34,329 bases of DNA, taken from assembly GCF_900109725.1 (NCBI RefSeq), contig NZ_FOBC01000028.1, forward strand, positions 1 through 34,329. The letters run 5' to 3'. The DNA is from Halomonas daqiaonensis. GTDB lineage: Bacteria; Pseudomonadota; Gammaproteobacteria; Pseudomonadales; Halomonadaceae. A program made the position numbers and the translations under genes. Shown piece by piece: positions 7,583 to 15,217 of this stretch. Numbering within the stretch: position 1 is the first letter of the stretch; every line of letters starts with the position of its first letter. Under the pieces are notes generated by a model. The model searched no databases and had not been told where the DNA came from. It was given only the letters and a program-made list of their open reading frames with translations.

Positions 7583-8290
7583 TCAGCGGGATTCCCAGGC
7601 CCTGCGCAGCAGTGCCTCGGCATGTTGCCGGTAGCCTTCTCCGCGCAGCTTGCCTGCCGTCAGCGACTTCCTGAGAGCCGACCATTGGTCGGCGTTCTTC
7701 GTGGGTAGCCGGCGCAGGTGGGCGTCTATCCAGACGATTTTCTCGTCTCGGTTGATCAGCAGGTTGTTGTAGTGGAGGTCGCGATGCACATAGCCGGCAT
7801 GGGCGAGTTGCGCGACCTCCCGGCAGAAGCGTTCCAGGAACGCGAGGCGATCAGGCTCATTCAGAGCGTCAAACACCTCACCGCCGGGCCTGGCGTCTTG
7901 CAGGTGTTCCATCAGCAGCAGCGAGGCGTTGCGGTTGCCGGGATTGAGCGAGATGCCCCAGCCGTGGCAACGAGGGGTCTTCAGGCCGGCCCGGCCCAGG
8001 ATCTGCAGGCTGAGATGTTCCTTGCGGGCATCGGACTGGCCCAGCCAGCGTTTCTCGAGGTAGTCGCGTAGCAGCCAATTCAGTGGGGCCTCGCACTTTG
8101 TGAACTTGTCCGGCACTATCTTGGCGAGGATTCGCTGGTCCGATGAGACATAGAAGCGGCTGCTGCCCGCAGCTTCGAAGGCCTGGGTGGTAATAGTACT
8201 GGCCAGTGCCAGCCGGTCCGGCAGGCCATCCGGGTGGAAGACCAGGTAACGCCGGCGGCGGTCGTTGAAGGGAATATCCAGCAGTTTCAC
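7583..8290 (-). CDS. WaaP/Kdo-kinase family lipopolysaccharide core kinase
   Basis: The 235-residue protein has the small protein-kinase-like fold of the lipopolysaccharide kinase family (Kdo/WaaP). It shows a nucleotide-binding lysine in ILAKIV near residue 56, the catalytic loop HAGYVHRDLHYNNLLI and the metal-binding IVWIDAHLRRL. The catalytic aspartate (HRD) and the metal aspartate (IDAH) are both present, in contrast to the degenerate domain of the protein at 402. It should phosphorylate a Kdo or heptose residue of the lipid A core at the inner face of the membrane. The start is GTG at 8290, seven bases after AGGA. It lies 27 bases after the glycosyltransferase gene on the same strand, so the two probably form one operon. 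Confidence 0.87.
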   Translation of the reverse strand: MKLLDIPFNDRRRRYLVFHPDGLPDRLALASTITTQAFEAAGSSRFYVSSDQRILAKIVPDKFTKCEAPLNWLLRDYLEKRWLGQSDARKEHLSLQILGRAGLKTPRCHGWGISLNPGNRNASLLLMEHLQDARPGGEVFDALNEPDRLAFLERFCREVAQLAHAGYVHRDLHYNNLLINRDEKIVWIDAHLRRLPTKNADQWSALRKSLTAGKLRGEGYRQHAEALLRRAWESR

Positions 8291-8317
8291 ATCATGTCCT
8301 GGTTGCTCAGTCCTTTA

Positions 8318-9388
8318 TCACAGTGCCTCGAACTGAGGTAGTACGTTTTCCTTCAGGAACTTTTGGTAGTGGCGTTCCACGATCTCGATAGGAGCCTGGT
8401 CCATGCGAGAAATTGCATTAGCTAGGCCCTCTTCATTGTCCGGGGACACCAGAAAGTCGGCAAGTTCCTGAGTGAGGATTTCTCGCGGACCGCTGGGGCA
8501 ATCCACACTGATGACTGGGACATGCAACAGCAATGCCTCGATAAGAACTGTGGGTAAGCCTTCTTGGTCCGACGATAGCAAGAGAGCCTTGGCTCTGGCT
8601 ATCCAGGGATAGGGGTTGCGTTGGAAGGGCAGGATGTGGACCTTTTCCTGTATACCCAACTCTAGGGTCAAGTTAGTAATCGCGCTCCGCTCTTGCTCGG
8701 ATCCCTTACCCATGATCACCAGTGGGGTGCTGCTACCACTGCTATAATAGGCACGTAGCAATCGGTCATGGCGCTTGCGCCGCTCGAAGGTGCCAACATG
8801 GATGAAATATTCACGTTGACTGGGCCCGTCGCTGGTATCTTTGGACAGTCGCTGTAAAAATGCCTGATCAAAGGGGTTGTAGATGACCTGTATATTCTCT
8901 TTATCGAGGTTCGCTTGTGCGATTAATGAGTCACGAATCCCTTCAGAGACGACTATGAGCCGTTTACCTGTGTAGAATCTTTTAATTTTTCGGATTTTCT
9001 TGTTTCTCTGCTGAGTATTCTCTGCGCCTTCAATGCTGTTGGCATGTACCCAGTAATACATATTAAAACCGTCTATATGACGAGTTATTTTATCGCAAGA
9101 GCAAGAAATAGTAACATCTGGTGAGAAAGCAGAGAGTGCTGTTCGGATCTTGCGAGCTTGGAGGCGCTCTATCCAGACATTGGATAATGCTTTGGTAGTT
9201 TTGCTGATAACTGCAAGATTGACAATATCCAGCTGGTCGGGAATTTCATGTTCGATACGATTTCGAAGTAGAAATACGCGTACGCAGTGGCCTTTTGCCC
9301 TCAACCCTTCAGCTGTGTTGAGCAAGACCTTCTGGGCTCCACCGCCGTAGAGGTCTGATATAACGAAGGCGAATCGTTTGTGGGGCAC
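8318..9388 (-). CDS. Family 4 glycosyltransferase
   Basis: This 356-residue GT-B enzyme opens with FVISDLYGGGAQKVLLN, the acceptor-side glycine loop of GT4 proteins. Its donor domain begins at YFIHVGTFERRKRHDRLLRA and contains SSDQEGLPTVLIEALLLHVPVI, where the EGLP-E motif carries the two donor-binding acidic residues. It would add a sugar to a lipopolysaccharide core or capsule acceptor from a nucleotide-sugar donor. The start is GTG at 9388 with CGGAG upstream, chosen because the conserved first strand follows at once. The middle (about 8880-9290) is distinctly AT-rich relative to the window, a sign of acquisition from another source. It is followed by the kinase gene in the same direction. 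Confidence 0.9.
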   Translation of the reverse strand: MPHKRFAFVISDLYGGGAQKVLLNTAEGLRAKGHCVRVFLLRNRIEHEIPDQLDIVNLAVISKTTKALSNVWIERLQARKIRTALSAFSPDVTISCSCDKITRHIDGFNMYYWVHANSIEGAENTQQRNKKIRKIKRFYTGKRLIVVSEGIRDSLIAQANLDKENIQVIYNPFDQAFLQRLSKDTSDGPSQREYFIHVGTFERRKRHDRLLRAYYSSGSSTPLVIMGKGSEQERSAITNLTLELGIQEKVHILPFQRNPYPWIARAKALLLSSDQEGLPTVLIEALLLHVPVISVDCPSGPREILTQELADFLVSPDNEEGLANAISRMDQAPIEIVERHYQKFLKENVLPQFEAL

Positions 9389-9418
9389 GCTCGGCTCCGT
9401 GACGTGTAAATTTTAAGC

Positions 9419-9547
9419 ATGCTATCACAGCCCGGCAGCGGTGTGGCAGGGCATCCAACTGGGCGCCAAGGGGCAGGGCGGTGATCATCGCGGCTGTGGT
9501 CGGTTCGTGACCTTTTGCGTCCGTCCGCTGTCTTGAAGTGATAGCAT
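9419..9547. repeat. Wide 10-bp inverted repeat in the divergent intergenic region
   Basis: The 205-base gap between the reverse-strand glycosyltransferase and the forward TerB-like gene contains ATGCTATCAC at 9419-9428 and its exact reverse complement at 9538-9547. Each arm lies roughly 30-50 bases from one of the two divergent start codons, so the arms could belong to mirror-image promoters or be two half-sites of one regulator. Nothing else is recognisable in the gap. Confidence 0.45.
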
Positions 9548-9593
9548 TTCATCAATCACGACACATCGGCTAACCGGCTAGGAAGGGGACGTG

Positions 9594-10052
9594 ATGATCG
9601 ATTCGATTCAGCGTTTTTTCAGCGAGATGATGGCCGACGGTGGCGGCACCGAGCAGGCGGCCCCCACGCTGGAGCTGGCCACGGCGGCGCTGCTCTTCGA
9701 GGTGGCGCGGGCCGACTATCACCTCGATGATAGCGAAGTTGCCCTGCTGCGCGACCAGTTGCGGCGACGCTTCGAGCTGGCGGATGCCGACCTCGACGAG
9801 CTGATTCATCTGGCTCGGGAGGAGGCCGATTCCGCCGTGGACCACTATCAGTTCGTCAGCTTGATCAAGGAACACTTCGACTATGCGCAGCGTTGCGAAT
9901 TGGTGCGCATGATGTGGTCGCTGTCGTTGGCCGATGGCGAGCAGCACCACCTCGAGGAGCATCGCATCCGGCGCCTGGCCGAGCTGCTGCATGTCAGCCA
10001 TTCGGATTTCATCCGCACCAAGCTTCAGGTTCAGGAGGGCTCGGCCGACTGA
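9594..10052 (+). CDS. TerB-like (tellurite-resistance family) protein
   Basis: The 152-residue all-helical protein matches the TerB family pattern. It has a first helical repeat LATAALLFEVARADYHLDDS and a second repeat LVRMMWSLSLADGEQHHLEE, each with the A-D acidic turn that binds divalent metal in TerB. The usual length is about 150 residues. Single TerB-domain proteins of this type are widespread and mostly uncharacterised, and no other ter genes are nearby. Tellurite resistance should therefore not be concluded. ATG 9594 is preferred over the overlapping GTG 9591 because the ribosome site GGAAGGGG (9581-9588) is then better spaced. The gene is followed after 80 bases by an oxidoreductase gene in the same direction. 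Confidence 0.8.
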   Translation: MIDSIQRFFSEMMADGGGTEQAAPTLELATAALLFEVARADYHLDDSEVALLRDQLRRRFELADADLDELIHLAREEADSAVDHYQFVSLIKEHFDYAQRCELVRMMWSLSLADGEQHHLEEHRIRRLAELLHVSHSDFIRTKLQVQEGSAD

Positions 10053-10132
10053 CGCCGAGTATCGGCTTTCTCTCCACGCAGAGAACGTGCATGCTCGGTA
10101 TCAGTTCCCGAACAGCTGGCAAGGAGTCACAA

Positions 10133-11374
10133 ATGGCGCGTGAAATCGTGGTGTTGGGAGCCGGGATGGTCGGCGTATCGGTCGCCTGGCATCTGGCTCG
10201 ACGTGGGCATTCGGTGACCTTGGTCGACCGCCGTGAGCCGGGCCGCGAGACCTCCTTCGGCAATGCCGGCATCATCCAGCGCGAGGCGGTGCGGCCTTAT
10301 CCCTTTCCGCGAGATCTCGCCACCATGCTGCGGGTGCTGCCCAATCGCGCGGTTGATATCCGCTACCGGCCCGGGGGTATGGTGAAGGCCGCCATGCCGT
10401 TGCTGCAGTACTGGCGGAACTCCGCTCCAAAGCGCTATGCGAAGATCGTTCCCGAGTACGCCTCGTTGATCGGCCTGTCGCTGGACGCCCATGCGCCGAT
10501 GGTCGAGGCGGCAGGTGCCGACTCGCTGGTGCGCCGTCAGGGTTGGCTGGAACTCTATCGTACCCATGAGGCCCTGTCGGAACGGCTGACCGATGCCGAG
10601 GATAGCGCCAAGCGCTTCGGGGTCCGTTATCGGGCGCTGGATGCGGGAGAACTTGCGGCCAAGGAGCCCAATCTGGCCGGTGAACTGGCCGGTGCGATCC
10701 ACTGGGAGCAACCCTGGACGGTGGCCGACCCCGGCGCCCTGGTGCAGGCCTATGCGCGCAGCTTCGAGGCAGAAGGCGGCCGCGTGCAGCGCTGCGAGAT
10801 CAAGGACGTCGCTCGTAATGGCAGCGGGTGGCGAGTAGATACCAGCGAGGGCGTGCTGGAGGCCGAGCAGTTGGTGATGGCCATGGGACCCTGGTCGCGG
10901 GATTGGCTCTCGAGCCTGGGTCTTGAGCTCCCGCTGTTCGTCAAGCGCGGCTATCACATGCACTACGGGACGACCGGTTCGGCCAGGCTCAACCACTGGG
11001 TGATGGATGCCGAGGTCGGTTACCTGCTGGCGCCGATGCAGGCGGGAATCCGCCTCACCACAGGTGCGGAACTGGAGCGCCTGAATGCGCCGCCGCACCT
11101 GGAACAGTTGGCCGCCGCCGAGCGGGCCGCGAGAAAGCTGTTTCCGCTGGGAGAGCGGTTGGACCCCGAGCCCTGGAAAGGCGCGCGACCCTGCACGCCG
11201 GACATGAAGCCGGTAATCGGCCCGGCACCGGGACAGGAAGGGCTATGGTTGGCGCTCGGCCATGGTCACCAGGGCTTCACCTTGGGGCCGGCTACCGGTC
11301 TTCTGTTAGCTCAGATGATGGAGGGGGAAAGCCCCGAGATCGATATGGCACCGTTCAGGGCCGATCGGTTTTGA
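10133..11374 (+). CDS. DadA-like FAD-dependent D-amino-acid dehydrogenase/oxidoreductase
   Basis: This 413-residue flavoprotein has the DAO fold. It starts with the FAD-binding beta-alpha-beta motif IVVLGAGMVGVSVAWHL (GxGxxG at residues 9-14) and an acidic end of strand two in TLVDRREPG. Near the C-terminus is the second FAD contact PVIGPAPGQEGLWLALGHGHQGFTLGP, the common ending of DadA and related amine dehydrogenases. Substrates of this family are D-amino acids, proline analogues or N-methyl amino acids, and the exact one is not readable here. Electrons are normally passed to the respiratory chain at the inner membrane. ATG 10133 follows AAGGAG by six bases. The open frame reaches further upstream but without a better start. 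Confidence 0.85.
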   Translation: MAREIVVLGAGMVGVSVAWHLARRGHSVTLVDRREPGRETSFGNAGIIQREAVRPYPFPRDLATMLRVLPNRAVDIRYRPGGMVKAAMPLLQYWRNSAPKRYAKIVPEYASLIGLSLDAHAPMVEAAGADSLVRRQGWLELYRTHEALSERLTDAEDSAKRFGVRYRALDAGELAAKEPNLAGELAGAIHWEQPWTVADPGALVQAYARSFEAEGGRVQRCEIKDVARNGSGWRVDTSEGVLEAEQLVMAMGPWSRDWLSSLGLELPLFVKRGYHMHYGTTGSARLNHWVMDAEVGYLLAPMQAGIRLTTGAELERLNAPPHLEQLAAAERAARKLFPLGERLDPEPWKGARPCTPDMKPVIGPAPGQEGLWLALGHGHQGFTLGPATGLLLAQMMEGESPEIDMAPFRADRF

Positions 11375-11417
11375 GATCGCGCTGCAAGTCGAGGCGTCGA
11401 ACCGAGTGCTCCCACAA
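11375..11417 (-). repeat. REP-like intergenic palindromic unit
   Basis: Directly after the oxidoreductase stop lies a unit that on the reverse strand reads TGTGGGAGCACTCGGTTCGA and continues to CGACTTGCAGCGCGAT. The same unit occurs at 17419-17460 and 29098-29140. The form (GGAGC start, GCGATT end, imperfect inner palindrome) is that of Pseudomonas-type REP elements. It is followed at once by the IS1380-family element. Confidence 0.75.
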
Positions 11418-11430
11418 GGGCTTATCCCCG

Positions 11431-13020
11431 CTTATTCATGAGGGCGGCCTGAAAACGAAGATGACGGATGGTATTCTCTTAAGAAATCAGCACGTTCCGG
11501 CAAGAACCTGATTCCAGAGGACCATCCGCCATGGGTGAAAGGTTATCCCCCTGGATTCCGTCCTGCAACGGGTCCATCCGCGTTGAGCTCGACGGCCAGC
11601 GCACCACCAGCGACAGCGGCGCTCTGCTGCTGCGTGAAGCCCTCGACAACAGCGGCGTGATCGAGGCACTCGAAGACAACCTGGTCGATCGACGCCACCC
11701 GCTACGCATCCGTCACTCGCTGGCCAGCCAGCTGCGCACTCTGGTGCTGCAGCGAGCGATGGGCTGGATCGACCTCAGCGATACCGACACGCTGCGGCGT
11801 GATCCGCTCTGGCAACTGGCGTGCAGCGATGCACGCGGGACGACACCCTTGGCCCAGGACCGGCCGTCCCAAGCCACGCTGTCGCGGCTGATGACCTGCC
11901 TCGGGAGCAATGACAACATCGATGTCGTGCACGAAGGTCTGCTGCGACTCGTGGTCTGGCGTCTGACCTCGCTGAAGAATGGCGAGCGCCCCGAGCAGTT
12001 GACCCTGGACATCGATGGCTTGCCGATCGAGGTCCATGGCCACCAGGGCGGCTCGGCGTTTCATGGTCTTTACGGTGCGCGAATCTACTCGCCGCTGGTT
12101 GCCTCGCTGGCTGAAACCGGCGACATGGTGGGCGGCCTGCTGCGTGAGGGCAACGCCGGCCCTGCCGAGAACGCCGATACATGGATTCCGCACTAGGTAC
12201 GGCGGCTCAACGAGAGCACCGGCGCCAGTGTCCGGGTACGCATCGATGCGGGCTTCACCGACAACGACACACTGGAGGCCCTGGAAGAGCGCGGCATCGA
12301 GTACCTGGGCCGGTTGCGCAGTCACTCAGGCCTCCAGAAGCTGGCGGCGACGTACCTGAAACGGCCTCGAGGCCGCCCGCCCGAGCAACCTCGGGAGTGG
12401 TGCCATGACCTTGAGTACCAAGCCGGTTCCTGGCCAACGCCGCGACGCGTGGTGCTGGTGGTGCAGGAACGTCCTGATGATCTGCTGCTGCATGCCTTCT
12501 TCCTGGTCACCAACCTCGGCAAGTTCGACTGGCCCCCTGAGAAGGTCCTGGCGCTGTACCGTAAGCGCGGCAGCGCCGAGGCGCACATGGGCGAGGTGAA
12601 GTCGGCGCTCGACGTGCACCTCTCCTCGACCGATCGTGGCGCCTCCACCGTCCAGGACGTGATGGCCCGCAACGAAGTGAGCCTGCTGCTGAGCCTCTAC
12701 GCCTACCAGGTTCTGCATGGGCTGCGTCGCTTGCTCGAGAGCCGGACGCACCAAGGGTGGAGCCTGATGCGGATGCGCGAGCAGGTGCTCAAGGTCGCGG
12801 CGACGTTGTCGCTGCACGCCCGGCGCATCACGGTGCACCTCGGCGATGCCGCTGACAAATGGTGGCCCACCTTGCTGAAAGGGCTGCCTCGGCTGACGGC
12901 CTTGGCCTGACACTCGGTATCACCATGATCCAATCAGCCAACAGAACGACCACAACGGAGGTCGGCGGGCACGGCTGCGCCGGCAGCAGACATTGATTTT
13001 TATTAGTTATGAAAAGGCTG
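11431..13020 (+). mobile_element. IS1380-family insertion sequence
   Basis: A single transposase gene of the IS1380 type is bordered by non-coding flanks. Possible terminal repeats are CTTATTCATGA near 11431-11441 and, on the reverse strand, CCTTTTCATAA near 13007-13018. They share most positions, but the match is short and the borders are therefore approximate. The 231 bases after the transposase (12911-13141) contain no other gene. The element is inserted right beside a REP-like unit, a common target context for insertion sequences. With its transposase interrupted, this copy is probably not active unless helped in trans. Confidence 0.6.
11531..12910 (+). pseudogene. IS1380-family DDE transposase split by an in-frame TAG
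   Basis: The frame starts at ATG 11531, reads 221 residues, stops at TAG (12194-12196, after DTWIPH) and then continues open for 238 codons to TGA at 12908-12910. Restoring the one codon gives about 459 residues, the normal IS1380 transposase length. Recognisable parts are the N-terminal SDSGALLLREAL, the first catalytic region LTLDIDGLPIEVHGHQGG, and the C-terminal region around LYRKRGSAEAHMGEVKSALD, which includes the last catalytic glutamate. The stop lies between the first and last catalytic residues, so neither half alone should transpose. No frameshift or deletion is apparent, so the inactivation is probably recent. Confidence 0.85.
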
Positions 13021-13144
13021 GATGAAAGTCGAATCGGGCATAGATCAACCGGCTACCAAGCGGTCGAATGACGTTGAAGTGGGTCGATGCCAGCAATCAC
13101 TCGATTCAACATCCTTGTTCGGCACCCTGATGAATGAGGCAGGC

Positions 13145-13570
13145 TTATCGCTTCTTCTTGCGCTTTCGCTGGGTATGGTGAATCAGCAGCTTGATGACCA
13201 GGGTGAGGACGAACACCAGCCAGCCGGCGGTGGCCAGCGTATTGAACAGCAGCATCTTCAGCTCGCCGTTCATCGGCGTTATGAGGTGATCGATGACGAT
13301 GGCCAGCAGGAAGGCCAGGGTCAGAGGCAGGGCGAGGATATGCATCCACATCTCGGTGCGCCGCTTACGCACATGGTAGCGGCCGAGCAAGATGCGGATG
13401 GGCCGGTGCACGAAGCTGATCAGGATCAGGCTGGCGAGCATCAGCAGGGCGGCGAGGCTTGGTTCGACGCTGCCGAGGTGCGCGGAGATGCTCACCGACC
13501 AGAAGAGCACCAGCCACATCAGGCCGGCCAGGATGGCAACGATATCGGCGTAGTGTCTTACCTTGGGCAT
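13145..13570 (-). CDS. Small integral membrane protein of unknown function
   Basis: The 141-residue protein has four hydrophobic segments (about residues 8-28, 37-56, 77-97 and 106-128). A basic stretch GRYHVRKRRTE lies between the second and third, and the C-terminus is very basic (QRKRKKKR). No family was recognised. The start is set at ATG 13570, which has GAGGA seven bases upstream. An ATG 20 codons further out (13630) has no such site. It sits alone on the reverse strand between the IS1380-family element and pyrC. Positive residues at the two loops suggest that both termini and the middle loop face the cytoplasm. Confidence 0.7.
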   Translation of the reverse strand: MPKVRHYADIVAILAGLMWLVLFWSVSISAHLGSVEPSLAALLMLASLILISFVHRPIRILLGRYHVRKRRTEMWMHILALPLTLAFLLAIVIDHLITPMNGELKMLLFNTLATAGWLVFVLTLVIKLLIHHTQRKRKKKR

Positions 13571-13766
13571 CGAGTCCTCATCGGGCCGGGCGTCGATGGC
13601 GACGCGAACGCTGGCGCCATGATACGGCATTCAGCACCGCTTGAAGAGTCGCCGCGCCCAGTACCCGCGGTTGAACAGTTGGGCCTTCTCGGGATGTAAG
13701 AGGGGTTACGATATACTGGTGCTCCTTGCCCATGACGACACCAACGCTTTCGCTACAGGACCTGCC

Positions 13767-14804
13767 GTGAACTCGATCACCCTGACCCGCCCGGACGACT
13801 GGCACCTCCACCTGCGTGACGGTGAGGCCATGGCCGCCGTGGTGGCGGCCAGTGCCCGCCAGATGGGTCGCGCCATCATCATGCCCAACCTCAAGCCGCC
13901 GGTGACCACCACCGAGCACGCGCTGGCGTATCGAGAGCGGATCCTGGCGGCGCTTCCTGCCGGGGCCGCCTTTGAACCGCTGATGACGCTCTACCTGACC
14001 GACAAGACGCCGGCTGAGGAGATCGAGCGGGCGCATGCCAGCGGCCTGGTGCAGGCGGTAAAGCTCTATCCCGCTGGAGCGACCACCAACTCGGCCTCCG
14101 GTGTCACCGACCTGGCCCATTGCGATGCGGCCATTGGCGCCATGGCACGGCTGGGTATTCCGCTGCTGGTGCATGGCGAGGTCACCGACGCCGACATCGA
14201 CATTTTCGATCGCGAGGCGGTGTTCATCGAGCGGGTCATGAAGCCGCTGCTCGAGCGCCATCCGGATCTCAAGGTGGTCTTCGAGCACATCACCACGGCC
14301 GATGCCGCCGACTTCGTGGCTGCGGCGCCGGCCAATGTGGCCGCGACGATCACCGTGCATCACTTGCTGTTCAATCGTAATCACATGCTGGTGGGCGGCA
14401 TCCGCCCGCATTACTACTGCCTGCCGATCCTCAAGCGCGAGCGCCACCGCCAGGCGCTGCTGGCCGCTGCGACCTCCGGCAGTCCCAGGTTCTTCCTGGG
14501 TACCGACAGTGCCCCCCATGCCCGCGGTGACAAGGAGAGTGCCTGCGGTTGTGCGGGCGTCTACACCGCGCCCGCGGCCCTGGAGCTGTATGCCACCGCC
14601 TTCGAACAGGCCGGCGCCCTGGAGCGCCTCGAGGGGTTTGCCAGCCACTTCGGTCCCGATTTCTATGGCTTGCCGCGCAACCTCGATACCGTGACCCTGG
14701 TTCGCGAGCCCTGGCAGTTACCCGAAACGTTGCGCTATGCCGAGGGCCAGACCATTGTGCCCCTGGCCGCCGGCGAGACGCTGGAATGGAAGCTCAAGGT
14801 GTAG
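13767..14804 (+). CDS. pyrC: Dihydroorotase
   Basis: PyrC cyclises N-carbamoyl-aspartate to dihydroorotate, the third step of pyrimidine synthesis. The 345-residue length is that of the class II bacterial enzyme. Visible zinc-site parts are DWHLHLRDG (His13, His15), the carboxylated lysine in [13 protein letters not shown], the histidine of PLLVHGE, the histidine of FEHITT and the metal aspartate in GTDSAPH. The start is GTG 13767, preceded by AGGA and followed at once by the conserved [14 protein letters not shown]. It ends with TAG. A TATACT (13712-13717) upstream may be its -10 box, but no convincing -35 is at the right distance. Confidence 0.96.
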   Translation: MNSITLTRPDDWHLHLRDGEAMAAVVAASARQMGRAIIMPNLKPPVTTTEHALAYRERILAALPAGAAFEPLMTLYLTDKTPAEEIERAHASGLVQAVKLYPAGATTNSASGVTDLAHCDAAIGAMARLGIPLLVHGEVTDADIDIFDREAVFIERVMKPLLERHPDLKVVFEHITTADAADFVAAAPANVAATITVHHLLFNRNHMLVGGIRPHYYCLPILKRERHRQALLAAATSGSPRFFLGTDSAPHARGDKESACGCAGVYTAPAALELYATAFEQAGALERLEGFASHFGPDFYGLPRNLDTVTLVREPWQLPETLRYAEGQTIVPLAAGETLEWKLKV

Positions 14805-14844
14805 GGGCATTTCCGAGGTAGATATAGAAATTCCCCATCGCGGG

Positions 14845-14901
14845 TTGTCTTCGCCGCATCTTGCATCTTATATGTTGCTATACTTCTCAATATACAACAT
14901 A
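14845..14901 (+). promoter_or_regulatory. Promoter and palindromic operator of the hipBA operon
   Basis: TTGTCT (14845-14850) and TTATAT (14868-14873) are 17 bases apart and make a plausible sigma70 promoter. Overlapping the -10 region is an inverted repeat, TATGTTG (14871-14877) and CAACATA (14895-14901), separated by 17 bases. It ends just before the ribosome site AAGG of the antitoxin gene. Autoregulation of hipBA by HipB at such palindromes is well known, so this is the likely HipB operator. The binding itself is inferred. Confidence 0.6.
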
Positions 14902-14914
14902 AAAGGTGCATTGA

Positions 14915-15217
14915 ATGACCCTTCTCGACCAGCTTCGGCGCCGCCGTCAGGCGCTCGAGCTTACCCAACAGGACGTCGCGTCGCGGACCGGGATGACGCG
15001 ACAGCACTACCAGAGGCTGGAGGCGGGGGGGAATCCGCGCCTCGATACGCTCACGCTGGCAGCGGATGGCGTCAATGCCCGCTTGATGCTGATTCCGGTG
15101 GAAAAGTGGTATGCCGTCAAGGCGCTGCTGGAGGATAGTGAGTCGGCGGCTCCCGCCCTCGATGTCGACCCCTGGCAGGGGTTGCTGGGTGACGAGGAGA
15201 GTGGCCATGACGGATGA
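14915..15217 (+). CDS. hipB: HipB-like XRE-family antitoxin
   Basis: The 100-residue protein carries an N-terminal helix-turn-helix of the XRE/Cro type at about residues 4-58: LRRRRQALELTQQDVASRTG, then MTRQHYQRLEAGGNPRLDTL. Its C-terminal tail is acidic (DPWQGLLGDEESG) and could contact the kinase. It should repress its own promoter and neutralise the HipA-like kinase encoded next. The coding frames overlap by 11 bases (ATG of hipA at 15207, stop of hipB at 15217), giving translational coupling with the antitoxin first. ATG 14915 follows AAAAGG. Confidence 0.88.
   Translation: MTLLDQLRRRRQALELTQQDVASRTGMTRQHYQRLEAGGNPRLDTLTLAADGVNARLMLIPVEKWYAVKALLEDSESAAPALDVDPWQGLLGDEESGHDG

Noticed and set aside
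9594..10052. Tellurite resistance determinant
   Set aside because: Only a single TerB-like domain is present, with no terA, terC, terD or terZ genes near it.
7031..12910. Genome-wide reassignment of TAG to an amino acid
   Set aside because: Several intact genes in the same window (the PssE-like gene, pyrC, the esterase and cysS) end normally at TAG with proteins of expected length, so TAG works as a stop here.
13679..13717. Complete sigma70 promoter for pyrC (TTGGGC with TATACT)
   Set aside because: The two boxes are 27 bases apart, too far for a sigma70 promoter. Only the -10-like box remains plausible.
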